64,000 nucleotides of DNA, from contig NZ_JRKI01000017.1 of NCBI RefSeq assembly GCF_000935125.1, forward strand, positions 62,001 to 126,000, in the 5' to 3' direction. The notes below the pieces were generated by a model. The model searched no databases. It was not told the DNA's origin and was given only the letters and a program-made list of their open reading frames with translations. The position numbers and the translations under genes are program-made. The stretch comes from Streptomyces natalensis ATCC 27448. GTDB taxonomy: Bacteria > Actinomycetota > Actinomycetes > Streptomycetales > Streptomycetaceae. Shown here piece by piece: positions 36,553 to 45,535 of this stretch (position 1 is its first letter; each line of letters opens with the position of its first letter).

Positions 36553-36696
36553 CGTCCTCACCTCGTATGTCAGGAGTCCGTCCCGTGGACCGCACCGCCC
36601 CCGGTGGCGGCGGTACGGCTCCATCGTCCGGCGGCCCGCACAGCGGGGCTCGCGGAATCCGGACGGGAACCCGCCCGGCCGTGCGGCGGTCCGCCC

Positions 36697-37548
36697 TCAC
36701 CTCCCGCGCGGCGCCCCGACCCCGTACACCCGCCCCGCGGTCCCCCCGAACACCGCCGCCCGCTCGGCCGGGGTGAGGCGGGCGGTGGCGGACTCGGCGA
36801 GGGCGAGGACGTCGTCGTAGTCCGCGGCCAGGGTGCACACCGGCCAGTCGGAGCCGAAGAGGAGACGGTCGGGGCCGAAGGCGTCCAGGACGTGGCGGGC
36901 GTAGGGCAGGATCTGCTGCGGGCGCCAGGCGGCGTGGTCGGCCTCGGTGACCAGGCCGGAGAGTTTGCCGCTGACGTTCGGGTGGCGGGCGAGGGCGGCG
37001 GTCCGATCGGCCCAGGGCTGCCAGTCGCCCCGGGCGACGGCGGGTTTGCCGGCGTGGTCGAGGACGAAGGACAGACCGGGCAGGGCGCGTACGGCGGCCT
37101 CGGCGGCGGGCAGTTCGCGCGGGGTGACCAGGAGGTCGTAGACCAGGCCCGCCTCGGCCACCTCACCCAGGCCGCGCAGCACCTCGGGGCGGGTCAGCCA
37201 GTCGGGATCCGGTTCGTCCTGGACCTGGTGACGGATGCCCACCAGACCGCCCGGCCCCCGGGGCTGCGCCGCCAGCACGTCCGCGAGGCCGGGGTCGGTG
37301 AGGTCGGCCCAGCCGACGACGCCCCGTACCGGCCCGTCCGCGGCGGCGAGGGCGAGCAGTTCGGCGGTCTCCGCGTACGAGGCGGAGGACTGGACGAGGA
37401 CCGTTCCCGCGAAGCCGTGCGCGGTCAGCTGCGGGGTGAGGTCGGACAGTGCGTAGCTGCGGCGGATCGGGTCGGCCCACGGCCCGTCCATCCACGGCTG
37501 GTCGCGGCGGCCGAGGTCCCACAGATGGTGGTGGGCGTCGATGCGCAT
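36697..37548 (-). CDS. Amidohydrolase-2 family lactonase (probable L-fuconolactonase)
   Basis: A 283-aa metal-dependent TIM-barrel hydrolase with MRIDAHHHLWDL (first metal motif), QPWMDGPWADPIRR, LVGIRHQVQDEPD and FGSDWPVCTLAADYDDVL, the pattern of sugar-lactone hydrolases such as L-fucono-1,5-lactonase. It appears complete. ATG 37548 shares its A with the TGA of the aldo/keto reductase remnant upstream (TGATG overlap), so the two were translationally coupled. It is the only apparently intact enzyme of the local pathway, and its upstream partners are broken. Confidence 0.88.
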   Translation of the reverse strand: MRIDAHHHLWDLGRRDQPWMDGPWADPIRRSYALSDLTPQLTAHGFAGTVLVQSSASYAETAELLALAAADGPVRGVVGWADLTDPGLADVLAAQPRGPGGLVGIRHQVQDEPDPDWLTRPEVLRGLGEVAEAGLVYDLLVTPRELPAAEAAVRALPGLSFVLDHAGKPAVARGDWQPWADRTAALARHPNVSGKLSGLVTEADHAAWRPQQILPYARHVLDAFGPDRLLFGSDWPVCTLAADYDDVLALAESATARLTPAERAAVFGGTAGRVYGVGAPRGR

Positions 37549-38311
37549 CAGGCTCCCGGGGCGGTGAGGGGCAGCGGCAGGTCCGGGCCGAGCAGACCAC
37601 GGGCGACGAGGGTGTGCCAGAGGGCGTCGGGGATCTCCCAGGCGAACAGCGCGGCGTTCTCCGCGGCCTCCTGCGGTCCGGCGGCGCCGACGACGGCCGA
37701 GTCGACGGCGGGGTGGCCGAACGGGAAGCGCAGCGCGGCGGCCTTCAGCGGGACGGCGAACTCCGCGCAGATTTCGCCCGGTTGGCGGGCGCGCGCCAGG
37801 AGGGCGGGCGCCGCGGGCGCGTAGCTGTACGGGGCGCCGGGCGACGGATCGGCCAGCAGGCCGGAGTTGTAGACGCCGCCGACGACCACCGAGGTGCCGC
37901 GGCGCTCGCACACCGGCAGAAGGTCGTCGAAGGCGGTGCGTTCCAGCAGGGTCCAGCGCCCCGCGCACAGGACGACGTCCACGTCGAGGTCGGCCACCAG
38001 GCGGGCCAGGACGTCGCTGTGGTTCATGCCGAAGCCGACGGCGCGCACCGCCTTCTGGTCGCGCAGTTCGGCGAGGGCCGGAAAGCCCGTCGCGTACACC
38101 TCGGGAAGCCGGTCCTCGACGTCATGGAGAAGGACGATGTCGACCGCGTCCACGCCGAGCCGGGCCAGGGAGGCATCGAGGCCGGCGCGGATGCCGGCGC
38201 GGGTCAGGTCCCAGACCCGGGCGCGTGCGGGGGTGTCCACAAAGCCCTGGCCGTCGGCCTCCTCCCCCGGCACGAGCGGGCGCAGCCGGCGGCCGGCCTT
38301 GGTGACCAGCG
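37548..38311 (-). pseudogene. Aldo/keto reductase remnant lacking the N-terminus
   Basis: Frame encoding the C-terminal 250 or so residues of an aldo/keto reductase ([69 protein letters not shown]). The first 75 or so residues with the catalytic Asp and Tyr are gone; the Lys of VTKAG remains. Upstream, the frame runs into dehydratase coding sequence in a different phase with no sensible start. It probably was an L-fucose dehydrogenase. Boundaries are approximate to about 15 bp because junction bases (CGGCTGGCTGCGCTGG) can be read in both frames. Confidence 0.8.
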
Positions 38312-38899
38312 CAGCCAGCCGGGCGAGGTGGTGTACGCGGGGTAGCCCTCGGCCCGCAGGCGGGCGGCGCGGGCGGCGCGGCCGGGTGCGGCGGCGCGCA
38401 GCAGGTCCAGCGCCTCGCCGGGCGTCAGGGCGTCGGTCAGATAGCGGAAGTCGACCAGCGAGACGAGTTCCTCCGGGCGCATCGCGGCGAGGAACTCCCA
38501 GACGGGCAGCCCCGCGCGGGTGGCCGCCAGATCCCAGGCCGCGTTGACCACCGCGCCCGCCGCCATCTGCATCACGCCCTTCTCCGGGCCGAGCCAGCGC
38601 AGTTGGGAGTCGTGGGTCAGCTCGCGGTGCAGTGCGGCGAGACCGGCGGCCGTGGCGGGCACCGGGCGGCCGGTGAGATACGGCGCCAGCGCCCGGATCG
38701 CGGCCGCCATGACCTCGGTGCCGCGGCCGAGGGTGAAGCACAGGCCGTGGCCCGGTGGGCCGCCGTCGGTGCGCAGCACCACGTAGGCGGCGGAGTAGTC
38801 GGGGTCGGGGTGCATGGCGTCCGAGCCGTCGAGCCGCCGCGAGGTGGGGAAACGGACGTCGTGGACCTCCAGCCCGGTGACGGTGTCGGTTACGGCCAT
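38312..38899 (-). pseudogene. L-fuconate dehydratase remnant lacking the catalytic barrel
   Basis: From ATG 38899 the first 196 codons match the N-terminal capping domain of an enolase-superfamily L-fuconate dehydratase: [65 protein letters not shown], ending in [14 protein letters not shown]. The next sequence is aldo/keto reductase in another frame. The barrel domain with Lys, Asp, Glu, Glu and His catalytic residues (about 240 aa) is absent. The reading frame merely continues to a stop at 38204 through alien sequence. One deletion therefore removed the end of this gene and the start of the next. Confidence 0.82.
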
Positions 38900-39342
38900 G
38901 GGCGCGCCCCCTTGCTGTCGCTGAGGACCGGCCGGAGGCTGCCCTCACCCGGTTGCTCCGTGCCGGAAATCCGGCCGGAACTTCGGCCGGATCACCACAG
39001 GCAACTGCCTGCCCGGAACATCGGACCTTTCCGGGTCATCCGATGTATAGACCCGGGGCCGAGACCGCGTCCAGACCCCCTACCCGCACCCAGCCCAGCC
39101 CCCGTACCACACGCCACCCTCCGCCCGCGCCGCATCCGTACCGCGTCCGCTCCCCCGGACCACGGACGGAAGTCGAGCGACCAGCAGTGATCATCTTCGC
39201 AATAGGTCGGATGAAACAGGACCCGTTCCTGCACAGGGGCTGCGGGCGGGCGCGCCGGACGCCGTAGGCTGGGGGACGCACGTAATGGAACGGCAACCGG
39301 TGACCGCCGCGGGGCGGCCCCACCGGTCGGAAGGAGGCGCGG
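38900..39342. other. Divergent promoter gap between the fucose cluster and the PAC2 gene
   Basis: 443 bp without a gene. It contains the operator-like core at 39037-39045, a related half-site AACATCGGA at about 39017-39025, and a C-rich, CCGTACC/CCCGCAC-containing stretch at 39060-39150. The promoter of the PAC2 gene must lie at its right end. No RNA gene recognised. Confidence 0.5.
39037..39045. promoter_or_regulatory. Second FadR-type operator core before the fuconate dehydratase remnant
   Basis: CATCCGATG within GGGTCATCCGATGTATAG shares its nine-base core (CATCSGATG) and the following GATGT with the palindrome at 35555-35571. It lies 138 bp upstream of the first gene of the minus-strand catabolic cluster, the expected place for the cluster operator. 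Confidence 0.5.
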
Positions 39343-40482
39343 GTGATCGAGCTCGAGGGGGTTCCCGAGCTGATCGACCCGGTCATGGTGGCCGCGTTCG
39401 AAGGCTGGAACGACGCCGGTGACGCCGCCTCCGCCGCGGTCGCGCACCTGGACCGGGAATGGAAGGGCGAGGTCTTCGCCGCGCTGGACGCGGAGGACTA
39501 CTACGACTTCCAGGTGAACCGCCCGACCGTCTTCCTGGACGGCGGCGTTCGCAAGATCACATGGCCCACGACCCGGCTGTCCGTCGTCCGCGTCGGTGAC
39601 AACGGCGGCAAGGGTCGGCGGCGCGATCTCGTCCTGGTCCGCGGCATCGAGCCCAGCATGCGCTGGCGCTCGTTCTGCAACGAAATCATGGGCTTCGCCC
39701 ATGAGTTGGGCGTGGAGATGGTGGTGGTGCTGGGCGCGCTGCTCGGCGACACCCCGCACACCCGGCCGGTTCCGGTCACCGGCGTCACCTCCGACGCGGA
39801 CCTGGCCACCCGGCTCGATCTGGAGGAGTCGCGCTACGAAGGCCCCACGGGCATCGTCGGCATCCTCCAGGAGGCGTGCACCCACGCGGGCGTCCCGGCG
39901 GTGAGCCTGTGGGCGGCGGTGCCGCACTACGTCTCCCAGCCGCCCAACCCCAAGGCCAGCCTGGCGCTGCTCAACCGGCTGGAGGACCTGCTCGACATCA
40001 GCATCCCGCTCGGCGAGCTGAGCGAGGACGCCCGCGCCTGGCAGCTGGGCGTGGACCAGCTGGCTGCCGAGGACAGCGAGGTCGCCGAGTACGTCCAGTC
40101 GCTGGAGGAGGCCCGGGACACCGCCGAGCTGCCGGAGGCGTCCGGTGAGGCCATCGCCCGCGAATTCGAGCGCTATCTGCGGCGCCGCGATCCGCAGGCC
40201 GGACCGGGCCTGGCGTCGGAGGGCGGGGTCGCGGACGGCCGCGACCGCGATGCCTCGTATCTGCGCGACACCGCCAGCGGCCGTACGCGCCCGCCGCGGC
40301 CGGTGTCCAAGGAGCCGCGGGAGCCACGGGAGTCGCCCGAGCCGAGGGAGCCGCACGGGCCCAAGTCCGGTGAGGACAAGGGCAGGGGCACCGGGGCCGG
40401 GGGCGCGGACACCGAGGGCACCACGGACACCTCCGGCGGCGCCGATCCGGACGCCGGCGGCCCCGAGGACACCGAGCACTGA
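39343..40482 (+). CDS. PAC2-family protein (proteasome assembly chaperone-like)
   Basis: A 379-aa protein with a PAC2 domain over about 1-270 (PVMVAAFEGWNDAGDAASAAV, YDFQVNRPTVFLDG, LVLVRGIEPSMRWRSFCNEI, VVVLGALLGDTPHTRPVPVTG, PNPKASLALLNRLEDLL). PAC2 proteins are related to eukaryotic proteasome assembly chaperones; the actinobacterial role is not settled. The last 110 residues are disordered and rich in Arg, Asp, Gly, Pro and Ser with EPREPRESPEPREPH repeats. GTG 39343 has GGAAGGAGG 10 bp upstream. It may link to the proteasome genes 24 kb away, but only by family name. Confidence 0.9.
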   Translation: MIELEGVPELIDPVMVAAFEGWNDAGDAASAAVAHLDREWKGEVFAALDAEDYYDFQVNRPTVFLDGGVRKITWPTTRLSVVRVGDNGGKGRRRDLVLVRGIEPSMRWRSFCNEIMGFAHELGVEMVVVLGALLGDTPHTRPVPVTGVTSDADLATRLDLEESRYEGPTGIVGILQEACTHAGVPAVSLWAAVPHYVSQPPNPKASLALLNRLEDLLDISIPLGELSEDARAWQLGVDQLAAEDSEVAEYVQSLEEARDTAELPEASGEAIAREFERYLRRRDPQAGPGLASEGGVADGRDRDASYLRDTASGRTRPPRPVSKEPREPRESPEPREPHGPKSGEDKGRGTGAGGADTEGTTDTSGGADPDAGGPEDTEH

Positions 40483-40513
40483 CCCGCAGGACCACGCGCA
40501 CCGCCTTCACCCG

Positions 40514-40554
40514 AGGCCCCGAACCACCGCCCGCCGGGCCGGTGTTCGGGGCCT
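40514..40554 (+). terminator. Terminator after the PAC2 gene
   Basis: An 11-bp stem (40514-40524 with 40544-40554) with a 19-nt loop, followed by TCG, 32 bp after the PAC2 stop. Confidence 0.7.
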
Positions 40555-40580
40555 TCGCCTACCCGCCCCCGTACGGGAAA

Positions 40581-40612
40581 GGGGCGCCCCCACCGCCCGG
40601 TGGAGGCGCCCC
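40581..40612 (-). terminator. Terminator after mshC
   Basis: Outer arms GGGGCGCC (40581-40588) and GGCGCCCC (40605-40612) plus an inner CCACC/GGTGG pairing form a tight hairpin 60 bp beyond the mshC stop. Confidence 0.7.
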
Positions 40613-40674
40613 GAAGGACGGACAGATGTCGGCGCGCGGCCCTCAGGAGGCCGTCACGGCGCTCGCGCGGCCCG

Positions 40675-41904
40675 TCAGAGCGCCACGCCCAGGAGCGCGT
40701 CGACGGTACGGGAGACGAGGCCCGGCGCGCCCTCGTCGGTGCCGCCGCCGTCCTGCTGCGCGGCGGCCCAGCGGTCCACCGCGGCGAGGGCGGCCGGGGA
40801 GTCCAGGTCGTCGGCGAGAGCCGTACGGATCTCCTCCAGGAGGGCCTCGGCGGGCGGACCGTCGGGGCGGGAGACCGCGGCGCGCCAGCGCCCGAGCCGT
40901 TCCACGGCCTCGTCCAGCACCGCGTCGGTCCACTCCCAGTCGGCGCGGTAGTGGTGGGCGAGCAGGGCCAGGCGGATCGCGGCCGGATCGACACCGTCAC
41001 GGCGCACCGTGGAGACGAAGACCAGATTGCCCTTGGACTTGGACATCTTCGCGCCGTTCAGGGCCACCATCCCGGCGTGGACGTACGCCTTGGCGAACGG
41101 GTGCTCGCCGGTGAGGGCCTGGGCGTGCGAGGCGCCCATCTCGTGGTGCGGGAAGGCGAGGTCGGAGCCGCCGCCCTGGACGTCGAAGCCCATGCCCAGG
41201 TGCTCCAGGGCGATGGCGACGCACTCGATGTGCCAGCCGGGGCGGCCGCGGCCGAGCGAGCCGCCGTCCCAGCTCGGCTCCCCGTCGCGGGCGGCCATCC
41301 ACAGCATCGGGTCGAGGGGGTTCTTCTTGCCCTCGCGCTCCGGGTCGCCGCCGCGTTCGGCCGACAGCAGCCGCATCGCGTCGGCGTCCAGGCCGGAGAC
41401 CTCACCGAAGTGGGCGTCGGACTCGACGGAGAAGTAGGTGTCGCCGTCCAGCTCGTAGGCGGCACCGGCGTCACGCAGCCGCTCCACCAGCGGGACGATG
41501 CCCGGTATCGACTCGACGGCTCCTATGTAGTGGCGGGGCGGCAGCATCCGCAGGGCCGTCATGTCCTCGCGGAACAGGGCGGTCTCGCGCTCGGCGAGCG
41601 CCGTCCAGTCGTCGCCCGTGGCCACGGCCCGCTCCAGCAGCGGATCGTCGACGTCGGTGACGTTCTGCACGTAGTGAACCTGGCGCTTCGTGTCGAGCCA
41701 CACGCGCTGAACGAGGTCGAACGCGTTGTAGGTCGCCGCGTGCCCCATGTGGGTGGCGTCGTAGGGCGTGATGCCGCAGACGTAGATACGGGCGACGGGA
41801 CCGGGGTCGAGGGTCACCCGTCCGCCGGTCGCGGTGTCGTGGATCCTCAGGTCGCGGCCCTGGCCAGGCAGGGCGGGGACCTCAGAAGCGGGCCATGCAT
41901 GCAT
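40675..41904 (-). CDS. mshC: Mycothiol cysteine ligase MshC
   Basis: MshC joins L-cysteine to 1D-myo-inositol-2-amino-2-deoxyglucoside in mycothiol synthesis using ATP. The 409-aa protein resembles a short cysteinyl-tRNA synthetase: [18 protein letters not shown] (HIGH-type motif and first zinc Cys), the zinc/adenylate segment [33 protein letters not shown], and [12 protein letters not shown]. It lacks the tRNA-binding tail of CysS and has the start [16 protein letters not shown] typical of MshC. It is the last gene of a minus-strand run with two conserved unknowns and a phosphatase. Confidence 0.95.
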   Translation of the reverse strand: MHAWPASEVPALPGQGRDLRIHDTATGGRVTLDPGPVARIYVCGITPYDATHMGHAATYNAFDLVQRVWLDTKRQVHYVQNVTDVDDPLLERAVATGDDWTALAERETALFREDMTALRMLPPRHYIGAVESIPGIVPLVERLRDAGAAYELDGDTYFSVESDAHFGEVSGLDADAMRLLSAERGGDPEREGKKNPLDPMLWMAARDGEPSWDGGSLGRGRPGWHIECVAIALEHLGMGFDVQGGGSDLAFPHHEMGASHAQALTGEHPFAKAYVHAGMVALNGAKMSKSKGNLVFVSTVRRDGVDPAAIRLALLAHHYRADWEWTDAVLDEAVERLGRWRAAVSRPDGPPAEALLEEIRTALADDLDSPAALAAVDRWAAAQQDGGGTDEGAPGLVSRTVDALLGVAL

Positions 41905-42008
41905 GCCTTGAGCGTAACCGGACGCATGTTCCGCATACGAACCGGACCGGCGGTCTTGGCCGAATTCGGGGTCTTGTGTTCCGGGCCGAAGCGTGCTCCC
42001 GGCTCCGG

Positions 42009-42962
42009 TCAGACCGGCGGCCAGGGAATCGCGGGCCACTGCCCGCTGGGCTCGGGGTGCTTGCCGGTGCGCAGCAGCTCCGCCACCCGCTCCCGCAGCG
42101 CCGCGATCTCGGCGCCGGTGATCAGCTCGGCCAGTCGGGCGGCGAGCGGCGCACCGTCCGCCAGCGCCTCCCGGAGCCCGCGCAGGACCTCGACCGCCTC
42201 CTCGGTCAGCGGCTCGCCCGCCCAGCCCCACAGCAGGGTGCGCAGTTTGTCCTCGGCGTTGAAGGTGACGCCGTGGTCGATGGCGAAGAGCCGCCCGCCG
42301 GCACCGGGCAGCAGGTGCCCGCCCTTGCGGTCGCCGTTGTTGATCACCGCGTCGAGCACCGCGAGCCGCCGCAGCCAGGGGTGATCGGCGTGCACCAGCA
42401 GCGCGGTACGGCCCTCGCCGATGTCCGCGTACCCGACGGCCTTCCAGCCCGGCCCCGGCTCGGCATCCTCGATCAGCGCCAGCAGCTCGGGCACCGCACG
42501 CTCGCCGTCGCCGTCGTCCGCACCGCCGCCCTCGCCGTCGTCCGCCCCGTCGGGCGCCTCGATCCACTCCTGGACCATGCCGGTGCCGTACGGCCCGTCC
42601 CGCAGCACCGTCGCCGGGATCAGGTCCCAGCCGGTGGCCCGGGAGACCTCGTAGGCGGCGACCTCCCGCTGGGCGAGCGTGCCGTCGGGGAAGTCCCACA
42701 GCGGGCGCTCGCCCGCGACCGGCTTGTAGACGCAGGAGGCGGTGCGCCCGTCGCGCTCGACGGTGCAGTAGAGCACCGCGTTGGACGCCTCGCGGATCTG
42801 CCCGCGGACCGTCAGCTCACCGTCGGCGAGGAAGGCGTCCATACGGGCCGCCGCAGACTCCTCGGCAGCCGGTCCCGGCCGGTCCGCGGGCTCGGCGGCC
42901 GGTGCGGCGGCGGGCTCCACGGCGCTCAGGCGTCCCGCCGGTATCCGTTCTGGCGCGGGCAT
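42009..42962 (-). CDS. Conserved actinobacterial protein with kinase-like fold (SCO1664 family)
   Basis: A 317-aa protein whose central region resembles PI3/PI4-type kinases: [33 protein letters not shown] split by a Lys, then [29 protein letters not shown] and [22 protein letters not shown], which supply the D-x-x-x-x-K/N and ID-H-G metal-binding patterns. The ATG at 42962 is chosen for its GGAGGG ribosome site and overlaps the upstream gene by 37 bp; a GTG at 42920, 5 bp after that gene's stop, is an alternative. It lies between the DUF3090 gene and mshC in a set that occurs together in actinomycetes. The function is unknown. Confidence 0.85.
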   Translation of the reverse strand: MPAPERIPAGRLSAVEPAAAPAAEPADRPGPAAEESAAARMDAFLADGELTVRGQIREASNAVLYCTVERDGRTASCVYKPVAGERPLWDFPDGTLAQREVAAYEVSRATGWDLIPATVLRDGPYGTGMVQEWIEAPDGADDGEGGGADDGDGERAVPELLALIEDAEPGPGWKAVGYADIGEGRTALLVHADHPWLRRLAVLDAVINNGDRKGGHLLPGAGGRLFAIDHGVTFNAEDKLRTLLWGWAGEPLTEEAVEVLRGLREALADGAPLAARLAELITGAEIAALRERVAELLRTGKHPEPSGQWPAIPWPPV

Positions 42963-43516
42963 ACATGTCCCTCCGGGTCGAGCGGCAGGCTGCACAGCGG
43001 GCACGGCGGACGGCCCGCGTTGACGACTTCCAGGGCCCGCTTGGCGAAGGCCCGGGCCATCGTGCCGGTCAGGCGCACCCGAAGCATCGGCGGGCCGTTC
43101 TCGTCGTCCTGGAGGAGCCGCTCCTCGGCATCGGCGAGGTCCTCGTCGCTGTCGGCCTCCAGCTCGACCAGCGCCTGTGCCTCGACGATCATCCGCTCGT
43201 CCTCGCCGTCCCAGGCCAGCGCCATGGTGCCGACCCGGAACTCCTCCTCGACCGGCGACTCCAGCGGCGCGGTGTCGGCCACCTCGGGCGGCGAGACGGC
43301 GGGCACCGGGGCACTGCCGCCGCTGCGCCGCACGACCTCGTCCAGCAGCTCGTCGATGCGCTCGGCGAGCGCGGCGACCTGGGTCTTCTCCAGAGCGACG
43401 CTGGTGGTGCGGCCGGCCGCGGTGGCCTGAAGATAGAAGCTACGGCGTCCGGGCAGCCCGACCGTACCGGCGACGAAGCGGTCCGGCGCGTCGTAGAAGA
43501 ACACCTGACGGGACAA
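42926..43516 (-). CDS. DUF3090 family protein
   Basis: A 196-aa conserved actinobacterial protein of unknown function. It starts LSRQVFFYDAPDRFVAGTVG from a TTG (43516) with AGGA just upstream, runs through an acidic middle, and ends in a Cys-containing module [21 protein letters not shown] that looks like a zinc ribbon. Length and N-terminus fit the family, favouring the TTG over longer starts. It overlaps the next gene, and this arrangement with mshC and the phosphatase upstream suggests a shared operon. Confidence 0.88.
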   Translation of the reverse strand: MSRQVFFYDAPDRFVAGTVGLPGRRSFYLQATAAGRTTSVALEKTQVAALAERIDELLDEVVRRSGGSAPVPAVSPPEVADTAPLESPVEEEFRVGTMALAWDGEDERMIVEAQALVELEADSDEDLADAEERLLQDDENGPPMLRVRLTGTMARAFAKRALEVVNAGRPPCPLCSLPLDPEGHVCPRQNGYRRDA

Positions 43517-43671
43517 CGTCCTGCTCCGTTTGCTCGACTTCGGGGGCACTGCGGTCGCTGCGCGGTCCTGCGGTGACTGCACTGTTCACAGGGGCACGGC
43601 AGAGCAGCGCCGTCGCACCACCCTACTGCGCCGACTGATCACCGTGCTCAGGAAGCCGGGGGATCACGAGG

Positions 43672-44370
43672 TCACGGCGCTCCGGCCCCGCCCCCCAGGG
43701 CCGCATCGCGCTCCGCGGCCGGTCCGGCGCCTTCCTCCGGGGGCACCAGGGAGGCGAAGTCACCGGTGTCGCCGAGCCGTACGACATAGGGCCGCAGCCG
43801 GGTGTAGCGGATCACCGTGACCGAGCAGGGCTCGGCCGAGATCCGCTGGAAGAGGTCGAGGTGCATCCCGAGGGCGTCGGCGACCAGGGCCTTGATGATG
43901 TCCCCGTGCGAGCACATCAGATAGACGGCCTCGGCGCCGTACTGCTCCTCGATGCGCGCGTTCCACTCCCGTACGGCGTCGACCGCGCGGCCCTGCATGG
44001 CCCGCATCGACTCGCCACCGGGGAAGCCGGCCGCCGAGGGGTGCTGCTGGACGACCTCCATGAGCGGCTCGTCGTTCAGCTCGGCCAGCTTGCGCCCGGC
44101 CCAGTCCCCGTAGTCGCATTCGCTGATCCGCTCCTCGACGTGCAGCGGCAGCCCGGGGCGCGCGGCCAGCAGCGGCCGCAGCGTCTCCTGGCACCGCTGG
44201 AGCGGGCTGGACACCGCCGCGGCCAGCGGAATTCCCGCCAGGCGCGCGGGCAGCCGGGCGGCCTGCGCGGCGCCCCGATCGTCGAGCCCGACACCTGGCA
44301 GCCGTCCGGCGAGCACACCGGAGGTGTTGGCGGTGGAGCGGCCGTGCCGGAGCAGAATCAGCGTGGGCAT
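43672..44370 (-). CDS. Histidine phosphatase (phosphoglycerate mutase-like)
   Basis: A 232-aa branch-1 histidine phosphatase with the catalytic LILLRHGRSTANTSG (His at 9), the Arg in VSSPLQRCQETL, the Glu of ERISECDYGDWAGRKLAEL and the second catalytic His in LMCSHGDIIKALVADALG. It is of the MSMEG_4193 type common next to DUF3090 genes in actinomycetes. The substrate is unknown; a phospho-sugar or phospho-inositol from the mycothiol pathway is tempting, but this is only inference. ATG 44370 starts the catalytic strand directly. The tail is Gly/Ala-rich. Confidence 0.9.
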   Translation of the reverse strand: MPTLILLRHGRSTANTSGVLAGRLPGVGLDDRGAAQAARLPARLAGIPLAAAVSSPLQRCQETLRPLLAARPGLPLHVEERISECDYGDWAGRKLAELNDEPLMEVVQQHPSAAGFPGGESMRAMQGRAVDAVREWNARIEEQYGAEAVYLMCSHGDIIKALVADALGMHLDLFQRISAEPCSVTVIRYTRLRPYVVRLGDTGDFASLVPPEEGAGPAAERDAALGGGAGAP

Positions 44371-44476
44371 GGCCGCCAGCCTACGTTCCCGGGGGCGGGG
44401 GCCACGAGGGGTGCCGTCCCCGGGCCGTACGTCACCCGGTGCCCATTCCTGGCAGGCCGCCGGAGGAGGGGCGAGA

Positions 44477-45469
44477 ATGCCAGGTGTGATCGTGGATTGC
44501 GCCACCTACCGGGAGGGCCGCCGGATCGACTGCGCGGCCGACTTCGGCCGCGCCCTCCAGGAGGCACGCGCCGAGGGCCACTCCTTCCTGTGGCTGGGCA
44601 TGTACGAGCCCACCCAGGAGGAGTTCGACATGGTCACCTCCGAATTCTCCCTGCACCCCCTGGCCGTCGAGGACGCCCTCAACGCCCACCAGCGGCCCAA
44701 GCTGGAGGTCTACGACGACTCGCTCTTCGTCGTCCTCAAGCCGATCACCTACGACATCGGCGCGGACACCGTCACCGCCTCGGAACTGATGCTCTTCGTC
44801 GGCGACTCGTTCGTGGTGACCGTCCGGCACGGCGCGGCCAGCCCGCTGCGCGCGGTCCGCAGGCGGCTGGAGCAGCAGCCCAAGATCCTGCGGCACGGGC
44901 CGACGGCGGTGCTCTACGCGGTCAGCGACGCGGTGGTCGACCACTACATCGACGTCGCCGGTGAACTCCAGCTGGACCTGGAGGGGTTGGAGGCCGAGGT
45001 GTTCTCCCCGGACCGCGGCGACACCAAGAACACCGCGGCCCGCATCTACGCCTTCAAGCGCGAGGTGATGGAATTCCGGCGCGCCACCGCCCCGTTGGCC
45101 GATCCGATGACCCGTCTCCAGAACCCCGGGGTGCCGTTCGTGCACGACCATGCCCGGCCGTTCTTCCGCGATGTGGACGACCATCTCACCCGCGCCAACG
45201 AGTCGGTGGAGGGCCTCGACCGGCTGCTCTCGGACATTCTCGCCGCCCATCTGGCGCAGATGGGCGTACGGCAGAACGACGACATGCGCAAGATCTCGGC
45301 GTGGGCGGCGCTGGCCGCCGTACCCACCCTGATCGCCGGCGTCTACGGCATGAACTTCCACCGCATGCCCGAGCTGGACTGGCGCTACGGCTACGAGGCG
45401 GTCCTGCTGGTCATGGTCGTCATCGAGGTGTGCCTGTACCGGCTGTTCAAGCGGCGCGGGTGGCTGTGA
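44477..45469 (+). CDS. CorA-family magnesium/cobalt transporter
   Basis: A 330-aa pentameric divalent-cation channel. A large cytoplasmic domain (VEDALNAHQRPKLEVYDDSLFVVLKP, SELMLFVGDSFVVTVRHG) precedes a long stalk helix and two C-terminal membrane helices; the first carries the selectivity signature YGMNF (GVYGMNFHRMPELDW). The basic C-terminus is KRRGW. ATG 44477 has GGAGGAGGGG upstream. It diverges from the phosphatase gene. Confidence 0.94.
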   Translation: MPGVIVDCATYREGRRIDCAADFGRALQEARAEGHSFLWLGMYEPTQEEFDMVTSEFSLHPLAVEDALNAHQRPKLEVYDDSLFVVLKPITYDIGADTVTASELMLFVGDSFVVTVRHGAASPLRAVRRRLEQQPKILRHGPTAVLYAVSDAVVDHYIDVAGELQLDLEGLEAEVFSPDRGDTKNTAARIYAFKREVMEFRRATAPLADPMTRLQNPGVPFVHDHARPFFRDVDDHLTRANESVEGLDRLLSDILAAHLAQMGVRQNDDMRKISAWAALAAVPTLIAGVYGMNFHRMPELDWRYGYEAVLLVMVVIEVCLYRLFKRRGWL

Positions 45470-45475
45470 GGGCAC

Positions 45476-45529
45476 GGGGCGACGGCTCTGTCACCGTCCC
45501 TCGGGCATCCGCCCGTCGGCCGTCGCCCC
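45476..45529. terminator. Possible bidirectional terminator between corA-like and ferritin-like genes
   Basis: A 10-bp stem (45476-45485 with 45520-45529) with a 34-nt loop that can itself pair, lying between convergent genes 66 bp apart. Confidence 0.5.
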
Positions 45530-45535
45530 CGGGCC

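Noticed and set aside
37548..38948. A single intact 466-aa aldo/keto reductase
   Set aside because: The first 200 or so codons of this frame are out-of-phase dehydratase sequence; only the C-terminal part resembles a reductase.
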